A stretch of 60,607 bases of DNA, taken from positions 1 through 60,607 of the forward strand of contig JAERTJ010000094.1 in assembly GCA_016844945.1 (NCBI GenBank). The letters are read 5' to 3'. Of this stretch, positions 53,463 through 60,607 are shown one piece after another; the first letter of the stretch is position 1; each line of letters begins with the position of its first letter. The notes beneath the pieces are model-generated. The model saw only the letters and a program-made list of their open reading frames with translations. It had not been told where the DNA came from and made no database searches. The position numbers were made by a program, and so were the translations under genes. This DNA is from Fidelibacterota bacterium. GTDB lineage: Bacteria; Fidelibacterota; UBA8477; JABMPR01.

Positions 53463-56312
53463 ATGAAACGAATGTTACTTCTGTCTGTAGTATTAGTCTC
53501 AGCAGTTTTCGCTGTAGACTATGATGCAGACATTCAACCTATCTGGAATTCAAGCTGTACAGGTTGTCACGGCAACAGTGCAGGTCTTAGCCTCGCTGCA
53601 GGCTCCAGTGAAGCAAACCTGGTCGATGTTGTCTCTACTAATTACGCTCCAGCCCTGCGTGTTGTGAGTGGAGACCCTACAAATTCAGTCCTTTATAACA
53701 AGGTAGCCAACACGGGTGTGCATGGTGGAATTATGCCACAGGGTGGTGAGTTAACTGCTGACCAGATTGCCTTAATCAGCACCTGGATTACCGAACTGGG
53801 AGCCGTCACACCGATTACCATAGCTGAGGCACGTGAAACTGCTGAAGGTGAAATTGTGACCATAGAAGGAATCGTCACCAGTGGTAATTTTGGAACTGCA
53901 GGTAGCAGAACTGAATACACCATTCAGGATGCTTCCGCGGCACTTATTGTTTATGCCTATGGATTTGATGCTGGTTTACTGGTTGGTGATGCTGTCACCA
54001 TCACTGGTGAGCTAGACTCCTATAACGGAAAATTCGAAATCGTCCCATCTACTCCAGAAGATGTTGTAGTAGTGAGTTCAGGCAATGACCTGCCTGAGTT
54101 TCAAGTGCTTACTATCGCTCAAATCCTGGGAGATGGTGAAGCCTACGAATCTGAGTTAGTGCGTGTTGACAGTGCAACCATCGTGAGTGGATCCTGGCCA
54201 AATTCTGGTAGTGATTCTAATCTGGACATAATGGATCCCAGTGGCTCAACCATGACCATGCGTATTGATAAGGATACTGATGTTGATGAAAATGCCCAAA
54301 TACTGGGATATTTCAACCTACAGGGTATTGTTGGACAATATGATAGCTCTGAACCTTATGATGAAGGATACCAGGTCTTCCCTCGTTTCTATACAGATTT
54401 TGAGCAGATTGGTGATCCTTCTCCACAGATTACGGATATTGTTCGTGATCCAGCCAGCCCAACTCCTGCTGACGATGTAACGGTTTCTGCCACAATTATT
54501 GATAATGTGAGTGTTGAATCAGCCTCTCTTAACTATATCGTTGATGACAATGTTGAAGTCGTTACAGCCATGACTGCGGGAGATGACAACCTTTATACTG
54601 GTGTTATCCCTGCCCAGGCTGCCAATGCGGTCATCAGCTATACTGTCAGTGCGACTGATGATCTGGGTGGCGTCAGTACCTCTGAACCACTTACCTATGT
54701 TGTTTATGGTGGCGCGGTCAACACCATCGCCTCGATACAGGATGGTACGATTCCTGAAGGAACTGAAGTTACTGTTGAAGGTATTGTGACTGCAGAACCT
54801 TACGCCTTTTATCCAGAAGACGATTTACGCTACTACTTCATTCAGGATGATATGGCTGCGTTCTCAGGAATCAAAGTTTATGATCCAGGTCGTCACTTGA
54901 GTGAAGGTGATGAGGTTCGTCTGACTGGAACAGTTGATGAATATTTTGATGTTACTGAAATCGTTGATGTCACAGAGATTGAAGTTCTCAGTACAGGTAA
55001 CGTAATGGAGCCTCTGGTTGTAACGCTGGCTGCTGATATGGAGATGTATGAAGGTGTATTGATTCAGGTCAATGATGTCAGTGTATCGAATACGGATCTT
55101 GGCAACGGTGAATGGAGTGTCACCGACGGTACCACTGAAATGAGAATTGATGATGCAGCAGATTACTTCTATACCCCTGTTGCAGATGAAGCTTTCTCCT
55201 CCATTGTGGGTGTTCTTGAATATTCCTGGGATAATTTCAAAATATTACCTCGCCTGGCCCGTGACATTCAAACGGCAGATGGCCTGACACGAATCCAAGC
55301 AATCCAGCAGGTAAACTACTCTGATCTCATGCCACACTATACTGCTCTAGATAGTAGTCTCTACTTTGCAGACACCTCATACTATCATGAGGGCTGGACA
55401 GATACTCTCATCGTGACAGTAAGAGGTATTGTAACTATGCCTACTGGTCTCTCCTATGCTGGTGCTGGGATCAAATTTATCGTTCAGGATGTAAACGGTG
55501 GTCCCTGGTCATCCATTCTGAGTTATAACCCTGATTCAACAGCCTACCCTGTGCTTTATGAAGGTGATTATATCGAGCTTTCCGGTCGGATTCTCGAATT
55601 TACAACACCTGGTTCAGGTGGATCAGCCGCTATGACAGAGCTTTGGATTACTGAAGAGATCGATCTCCTGGATATTGGTCTGCCCGTGCCTGAAGAACCC
55701 GTTGTAGCAACTGGTGATCTACGTTGGCCAACCACTGCTGAACAGTGGGGCAATGTGACAGTGAAGGTAGAAGATGCTGTTATCATTGAAAATAATCCAA
55801 CAGGATTTGATATTCTGGCTATTGATGATGGCAGTGGAATTGTTCTGGTTGATGACGATTCAGATAGTCTCTCCGCATACATCCAACCACCTGCAGGCTC
55901 GATTTATGATGAGGTTCGCGGCTGGGTGTATCATCACTACGGATCTTATGATGATTCAACAACCTATAAACTGGTTCCGCTGTATGAGACAGACTTTGTG
56001 CTGAATACGGAAGCTATAGATAACGCTGTTGTACCAGAAGGTTATGCTCTGGGTAACTACCCCAACCCCTTCAACCCAACAACAAATATCAGTTTTCGCA
56101 TTCCACAATCACATGATGTGAAACTGGTGATTTATAACCAGCTCGGTCAACATGTGACTACTCTGGTTGATAGATCCATGCATGCTGGTGAATATCAGGT
56201 AGCCTGGAATGGATTAAATGCTAAAGGTCAGCCCGTCTCCTCTGGTCTGTACTTCTATCGAATGGTAGCAGGTCCAGAACAGATGGTAGGAAAAATGACT
56301 TATTTGAAATAA
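53463..56312 (+). CDS. Secreted T9SS protein with c-type haem domain and OB-like repeats
   Basis: 949 residues. Start after AAAAGGAG. Signal peptide ends VFA. Residues 18-115 form a small cytochrome c domain with CTGCH (C32-H36) and a likely axial Met in GIMPQGG (M91), like c-type domains of planctomycete-type surface proteins. At least three OB-like/DUF5689-type modules follow (GEIVTIEGIVTSGNF, TEVTVEGIVTAEPY, LIVTVRGIVTMP) separated by an Ig-like domain (DPASPTPADDVTVSATI). It ends in a type IX sorting domain (YPNPFNPTTN, LVIYNQLGQHVTTL, SGLYFYRM). Likely exposed on the cell surface with one haem. Confidence 0.85.
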   Translation: MKRMLLLSVVLVSAVFAVDYDADIQPIWNSSCTGCHGNSAGLSLAAGSSEANLVDVVSTNYAPALRVVSGDPTNSVLYNKVANTGVHGGIMPQGGELTADQIALISTWITELGAVTPITIAEARETAEGEIVTIEGIVTSGNFGTAGSRTEYTIQDASAALIVYAYGFDAGLLVGDAVTITGELDSYNGKFEIVPSTPEDVVVVSSGNDLPEFQVLTIAQILGDGEAYESELVRVDSATIVSGSWPNSGSDSNLDIMDPSGSTMTMRIDKDTDVDENAQILGYFNLQGIVGQYDSSEPYDEGYQVFPRFYTDFEQIGDPSPQITDIVRDPASPTPADDVTVSATIIDNVSVESASLNYIVDDNVEVVTAMTAGDDNLYTGVIPAQAANAVISYTVSATDDLGGVSTSEPLTYVVYGGAVNTIASIQDGTIPEGTEVTVEGIVTAEPYAFYPEDDLRYYFIQDDMAAFSGIKVYDPGRHLSEGDEVRLTGTVDEYFDVTEIVDVTEIEVLSTGNVMEPLVVTLAADMEMYEGVLIQVNDVSVSNTDLGNGEWSVTDGTTEMRIDDAADYFYTPVADEAFSSIVGVLEYSWDNFKILPRLARDIQTADGLTRIQAIQQVNYSDLMPHYTALDSSLYFADTSYYHEGWTDTLIVTVRGIVTMPTGLSYAGAGIKFIVQDVNGGPWSSILSYNPDSTAYPVLYEGDYIELSGRILEFTTPGSGGSAAMTELWITEEIDLLDIGLPVPEEPVVATGDLRWPTTAEQWGNVTVKVEDAVIIENNPTGFDILAIDDGSGIVLVDDDSDSLSAYIQPPAGSIYDEVRGWVYHHYGSYDDSTTYKLVPLYETDFVLNTEAIDNAVVPEGYALGNYPNPFNPTTNISFRIPQSHDVKLVIYNQLGQHVTTLVDRSMHAGEYQVAWNGLNAKGQPVSSGLYFYRMVAGPEQMVGKMTYLK

Positions 56313-56319
56313 ACTGATT

Positions 56320-56354
56320 TTCCCCCGCCTGGTGGATATCATTGGGCGGGGGAA
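56320..56354 (+). terminator. Stem-loop after the haem/T9SS gene
   Basis: TTCCCCCGCC (56320-56329) pairs perfectly with GGCGGGGGAA (56345-56354) around a 15-base loop, starting about eight bases after the stop at 56312. TCATTTATAG follows, a weak U-tract. It is probably a terminator or an mRNA-stabilising hairpin between this gene and the lipoprotein gene. Confidence 0.6.
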
Positions 56355-56387
56355 TCATTTATAGAATCATAATTAAGGATGTTGAAG

Positions 56388-57896
56388 ATGAAGACAATAA
56401 TGAATAACGCCTGGAGCATCGTCTTGGTGCTTGCGCTCGTTTTCATTGTTGCCTGTGAATCTTTGGATAACCCTTTTCTGGAGGATCTCCCCTCTGAAGG
56501 GATCCAGAATGCAGCCCCAGAGACACATCTCTTCCTCACCTTTGCACCTGATCACATTGATACGGTTCTCTCCGATACATCAGCGGATACGACCTTTATT
56601 TATAATCGCCATATCGCTGACACAACCACCAGTCATCAAGTTATGTATTGGTGGGGGGAAGATTCTGATGGAGAGGTGGTGGCTTATCATTATCGCTGGA
56701 ATTTCCAGGATGATTGGACGCGCACCTCAGCAGAATCTGATACTTTCTTCCTCCCCCTGCAAATCGCGTATGATGAGTTTTTATTTGAGGTAAAAGCTGA
56801 GGACAACGAGGGAGCTTTAGACGCCTCTCCTGCTACCTTGAGAATTCCAGTGGCCAACTCTCATCCTGTAATTGAATTTAGCAACAATAGCAACCCTTCG
56901 GCTGGCTCCAATCCCAATGTTACGCATGTTACCTTCCCCACCAGGACATTTTCATGGTCGGTTAGTGACATCGATGGATTTGAGACCATTAACCAAATCC
57001 GCTACCGTTTAGATAGCACGGGTACTTGGATCTATGCTGATGGAGATGTTTCCAGCAAGACTTTGACAGATATTCCTCCTGGATACCATACTTTTTACGT
57101 TCAGGCCATTGCTACGGCAGGGGCTTACAGTAACCTGCTACAGTTTCCGGATTCTACAGATCTATCCTCTCCCAATGGCTGGCGCGTTGAAGAGCCTGCA
57201 GGAGATGTACTATTAATTGACGATTACAAATTGGACAATGGCAGTACCCACCAATTTTATACGGATATCCTTGACTCTTTGGTGGGCCCAAGCAACTATT
57301 CCGTTTACGAAATTGGATATGACGAAAAAGCGCTGCCCACAGCTACCACAGATCAAGTCGCTATGTTTGGATATTTTAAGACTGTGATCTGGTATCACTT
57401 TTCTGAAGCACCCAGCCTTTCCAATGCAGATGGTGCGTTACGTACCTATCTGGAAACCGGTGGAAACGTATTCGTATCCAGCATCTTTATTGATATGAAT
57501 TACACCTTTACAAGTATAGACTCGAACTTTGTCATCAACCCTTCTGGACGAATGATCGGCGGTCTTGATATCAATATGGTTGATTTGAGTGTTACTGATT
57601 CCATCGCCTACATCCCCAGCCTTTCACTCAACACCTCTTCATTGATTGCCAGACGAGTCAGTGCTTACTACCCTGCAAATTTGATAGATGGAGAGCTCAG
57701 TCGGGATCTGTTTCAGCTCCAGGATCCACGTACTGCCAACGATGCCTGGACAGGTCATCCGCCCATTGCTCAACTCTTTCAACCAGCGAGCGGGTCCGGT
57801 CAATCCATCTTTTTCAGCCTACCCCTCCATGCCTGTGACGGTAATGATAATATGATCCCTGTCATGGAGTATTTGTTGTTCGAGGTTTTTGATTGA
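56388..57896 (+). CDS. Lipoprotein with Ig-like domains, TonB-receptor partner
   Basis: About 502 residues from the ATG at 56388 (an ATG three codons earlier directly abuts AAGG). Lipoprotein signal ends FIVAC (Cys23). Two Ig/fibronectin-like domains are seen (MYWWGEDSDGEVVAYHYRWN; FSWSVSDIDGFETINQIRYRL). The C-terminal half has VLLIDDYKLDNG, FKTVIWYHF and LRTYLETGGNVFVSS, the pattern of a Rossmann-like glutamine-amidotransferase-type fold used in some surface proteins. The TGA overlaps the ATG of the TonB receptor, so the two are coupled. Function unknown. Confidence 0.75.
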   Translation: MKTIMNNAWSIVLVLALVFIVACESLDNPFLEDLPSEGIQNAAPETHLFLTFAPDHIDTVLSDTSADTTFIYNRHIADTTTSHQVMYWWGEDSDGEVVAYHYRWNFQDDWTRTSAESDTFFLPLQIAYDEFLFEVKAEDNEGALDASPATLRIPVANSHPVIEFSNNSNPSAGSNPNVTHVTFPTRTFSWSVSDIDGFETINQIRYRLDSTGTWIYADGDVSSKTLTDIPPGYHTFYVQAIATAGAYSNLLQFPDSTDLSSPNGWRVEEPAGDVLLIDDYKLDNGSTHQFYTDILDSLVGPSNYSVYEIGYDEKALPTATTDQVAMFGYFKTVIWYHFSEAPSLSNADGALRTYLETGGNVFVSSIFIDMNYTFTSIDSNFVINPSGRMIGGLDINMVDLSVTDSIAYIPSLSLNTSSLIARRVSAYYPANLIDGELSRDLFQLQDPRTANDAWTGHPPIAQLFQPASGSGQSIFFSLPLHACDGNDNMIPVMEYLLFEVFD

Positions 57897-60607
57897 TGAA
57901 GCGCCTGATCCAAACCCTCCTACTCCTCAGCCTTTCCTTCAATCTTTATGGGCAGGGAAATTGTGTGATCGAAGGTCGAGTCAGCGATCCTGCCGCAGGC
58001 ATGTTCCTACCGGGTGTGAATGTGATGATCAAGGGAACTTACTATGGGGGAGCCACTGACCTGGATGGTCGTTTCCGGTTAACAGGGATGTCTCCAGGCA
58101 CATACGATCTTGAATTTTCAATGATTGGCTATAAGGTTGTCCTAAAGACTGGTATTGTTGTTACCATTGCCGAACCTGCTGTTGTGGAAATCGAACTGGA
58201 AGAGACCACACTGGCTCTGGGTCAGGAAGTCATCGTAGAGGGTGAACGACCCCTCCTGGAGGTTGATCAGACAGCTTCCAGCGTACGTCTCACATCTGAT
58301 GACCTTAAAATGAATATTGTTGAAAATGTTTCTGATGTCCTGGCTGAACAAGCAGGTATCACGTCTCAGGATAATGAAATTCATATCAGGGGGGGGCGGG
58401 TTGATGAATCCATGTTCATCGTGGATGGCATGTCCGTGAAAGATCCCCTGTCAGGGAGTACCAATAGTCTATATCTGAATGTGGACGCCATTGAAGAAAT
58501 GGAAGTTATAACAGGCGGTTTTAATGCTGAATACGGCCAGGCTATGTCTGGAATCATCAACATTCGGATAAAAGAGGGATCAGATGATTACCATGGAACG
58601 TTTTCATACTCCAGCGACCATTTTGGATTAAAGACTCTACCCTGGGATATCTTTACCAAAGATCGTGTTGAATTTACCCTCAGCGGTCCTGAATTCTTCA
58701 CGGGTGCTCTGGAAGCTATAGGGTTCATGATACCTGGTGAATTCAGCTTTTTTCTGAATGGCTATATGCACATGAACAATACATATCTCCCCCATGCAGA
58801 CGAGCTGGTTCCATCACAGGATTGGATGAATGGTCTGGCGGATCGTCAGGAAAATGACTGGCACGCTCTATATAAATTGACCTGGCGCATCAATAGCCAA
58901 CAGAAGCTCAGTGTTTCCTATGACCGTACTTTGAATATCAATCAGGGCTATGGGTTTCCTTATAGATATAAAAATATGTTGAACAATTATAACACCACGA
59001 CCAGAGAATCAATTCTCACAACCCTGTTGTATACCCATACCCTTTCTTCAAAACTTTTCTACGAAGTTACCATGGGCCAATTCTTCACCAATATTCACTC
59101 TGCTGTTCAAAACAAGCATTGGACGGAATACGAGCAGACCACGGACACTGAGCCCATCAATTATTATCAAACAGGGATAGATGGTGAAATTGATATTGCC
59201 TACGGGGATGAGTTCTGGGATTATGGCGATGCACCTGATTGGTATGATTATTACTCAGATAATTTATCTCTTAATCTGAATGTTAGTTATCAGCCCTCAC
59301 AACGTCATAGCTTTAAAGCTGGCTATGATCACAAACAATCTGAATTACAAGTGATTGATATTGATTCTCCCTGGCTGGGTGAATCAGGCCTGGGTCGAAA
59401 CTATGACTATTGGAATGTCACCACGGATTATGGGTCATTCTATTTGCAGGACCGAATTACTTTTGATGGTATGATTGCCAACCTGGGTATCCGATATGAT
59501 TACTGGTTCCCGGGAAAGTATCTTGAAGATGCAGTTGCCGATAGCTCAGTTCTGACTATTACTGATGCAGCCAGAGCAAAGTTTTATGCTGAGACTTTCG
59601 AATTTGCTGGAAGTCGAGCAAAAGGACACTTAAGTCCGCGTCTGGGTATTTCTCATCCCGTAACAGATTCTGATGTTCTTTATTTTAATTACGGACATTT
59701 TTCACAACTACCAACTTTCAATTATGTCTACGCCAAATTACGGTCCTCGGCTGAAGCGACGTATCAATTATTTGGTAACCCTAACCTCTCTCCCAAAACC
59801 ACAGTTGCTTATGAAATTGGGATCAAGCATAAATTTGATGCCAATCAGGTTCTGGAAGTGAAGGCTTTCTACAAGGACATGTTTGACTACGAAACCAGTC
59901 AACGGGTAACCCTCTTTAATCCACGGTATGGTCATCTTTCCTATCTTATCTATATCAATATGGATTATGCCAGATCACGGGGAATTGAGATGAAATTCAG
60001 GCGTCGATTTGCCAAATTCTTTTCAGCGGATGCCAATTTGAGTTACAGTTTCACCACGGGTAAAAGCTCTACCCCTCTGGATAACCTCCTGGTTGAAGCG
60101 GGACGTCTGGATGAGAAGCCTCTGGGAGAGAATTACCTGCGCTGGGATCAGCCCTTCAGCATTTTCACAAATCTGCACTTCAATGTAGGTAAAAAGGATG
60201 ATATCCGGCTACTCGGACTCTCACTGCCTAAGGACTGGGGTATCTCCATGCGGATTGAGTACCAGGCCGGTCGCAGATATACAGGGATGGAAGACATTAC
60301 CATCCGCGAGGAAGATGGAAAATTCTATTATGAGGGTCGATCAAAAAGTGATACACCCTATTCTGAAACAGCCGATCCATTCACTACCGTTGATTTAAAA
60401 ATAAATAAATACTTTCACCTCAAGGGACTTGAGTTTAAAACCTATTGTACTATTGAAAACCTGTTCAATGAGAAACTTCCACGGCGTATCAACCCGTTCA
60501 CCGGTGAGGGGTATGATCCAGGAGAGATTTATTCTTACGGTCTAATCAATAGCCCTGATCCCAATTATGACCCGGGTCGGTATTCCTCTCCCAGAACTGT
60601 GGAATTA
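57896..60607 (+). CDS. TonB-dependent receptor, cut by the right edge
   Basis: 904 codons are open from ATG 57896 (TGATG overlap with the lipoprotein gene) to the window end without a stop. Signal peptide MKRLIQTLLLLSLSFNLYG before Gln. A carboxypeptidase-regulatory domain follows (IEGRVSDPAAGMFLPGVNVM, ATDLDGRFRLTGM). The plug contains IHIRGGRVDESMFIVDGMSV (about 161-180) and GGFNAEYGQAMSGIINI. The barrel runs to RYSSPRTVEL, a phrase that normally lies within about ten residues of the end, so only the last strand is missing. Likely imports or exports a ligand with the lipoprotein. Substrate unknown. Confidence 0.9.
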   Translation, partial: MKRLIQTLLLLSLSFNLYGQGNCVIEGRVSDPAAGMFLPGVNVMIKGTYYGGATDLDGRFRLTGMSPGTYDLEFSMIGYKVVLKTGIVVTIAEPAVVEIELEETTLALGQEVIVEGERPLLEVDQTASSVRLTSDDLKMNIVENVSDVLAEQAGITSQDNEIHIRGGRVDESMFIVDGMSVKDPLSGSTNSLYLNVDAIEEMEVITGGFNAEYGQAMSGIINIRIKEGSDDYHGTFSYSSDHFGLKTLPWDIFTKDRVEFTLSGPEFFTGALEAIGFMIPGEFSFFLNGYMHMNNTYLPHADELVPSQDWMNGLADRQENDWHALYKLTWRINSQQKLSVSYDRTLNINQGYGFPYRYKNMLNNYNTTTRESILTTLLYTHTLSSKLFYEVTMGQFFTNIHSAVQNKHWTEYEQTTDTEPINYYQTGIDGEIDIAYGDEFWDYGDAPDWYDYYSDNLSLNLNVSYQPSQRHSFKAGYDHKQSELQVIDIDSPWLGESGLGRNYDYWNVTTDYGSFYLQDRITFDGMIANLGIRYDYWFPGKYLEDAVADSSVLTITDAARAKFYAETFEFAGSRAKGHLSPRLGISHPVTDSDVLYFNYGHFSQLPTFNYVYAKLRSSAEATYQLFGNPNLSPKTTVAYEIGIKHKFDANQVLEVKAFYKDMFDYETSQRVTLFNPRYGHLSYLIYINMDYARSRGIEMKFRRRFAKFFSADANLSYSFTTGKSSTPLDNLLVEAGRLDEKPLGENYLRWDQPFSIFTNLHFNVGKKDDIRLLGLSLPKDWGISMRIEYQAGRRYTGMEDITIREEDGKFYYEGRSKSDTPYSETADPFTTVDLKINKYFHLKGLEFKTYCTIENLFNEKLPRRINPFTGEGYDPGEIYSYGLINSPDPNYDPGRYSSPRTVEL

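Overview
The window looks like chromosomal DNA of a Gram-negative bacterium from, or near, the Fibrobacteres-Chlorobi-Bacteroidetes group. The best guess from gene style is Neomarinimicrobiota (Marinimicrobia/SAR406), Calditrichota or a KSB1-like lineage. The reasons are a SprA/Sov-type type IX secretion (T9SS) translocon, several secreted proteins ending in FlgD-like sorting domains (YPNPFNP...SGxYxYR...K), PorV/PorQ-like barrels, TonB-dependent receptors with carboxypeptidase-regulatory N-domains, DUF4249-like lipoproteins and moderate GC. No rRNA, tRNA, CRISPR or phage is visible. Phylum assignment is inference.

Layout. All recognised genes from 198 to 25330 lie on the minus strand, and all from 25544 to the right edge lie on the plus strand, except an insertion-sequence transposase. 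Minus half, in order of increasing coordinate: mutS2-cvpA-yqeY; an ACT-domain protein, a histidine kinase and a lone receiver; a hydrogenase maturation protease and a complete four-subunit group 3b-type [NiFe]-hydrogenase (beta-gamma-delta-alpha in transcription order); a small operon of NUDIX, Rieske, ElbB/DJ-1, cupin and Lon-N proteins; three composite palindromic repeats; a winged-helix regulator, membrane protein, secreted protein, TonB receptor and DUF4249-like lipoprotein operon; MarC and a glycerophosphodiesterase; a penicillin acylase; and a CCA-adding enzyme.

Plus half: an alpha/beta hydrolase lipoprotein; a 1458-residue secreted protein made of carboxypeptidase-regulatory repeats; a decayed IS1182-like element; rdgB; then a tightly packed run of sprA, an M28 peptidase/glutaminyl cyclase-like enzyme, an AAA ATPase, prmA, a lipoprotein, an Asp-box propeller with T9SS tail, and two PorV/PorQ-like barrels. 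This is followed by a class III aminotransferase, an atypical kinase-like protein and a C69 (secernin-like) Ntn hydrolase. The window ends with two T9SS cargo proteins (one with a c-type haem motif), a lipoprotein and a TonB receptor cut by the right edge.

How the parts work together. The hydrogenase operon would couple H2 to NAD(P)(H); its protease matures the large subunit, and a two-component pair without any DNA-binding output sits downstream in the same transcript direction. The right half is largely cell-surface biogenesis. Seven of eleven non-lipoprotein signal peptides end just before Gln, as in the Bacteroidetes Q-rule, and an M28 enzyme that could cyclise such Gln residues lies directly behind sprA. 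The most novel candidates are this Q-rule linkage and the aminotransferase/kinase-like/C69 trio.
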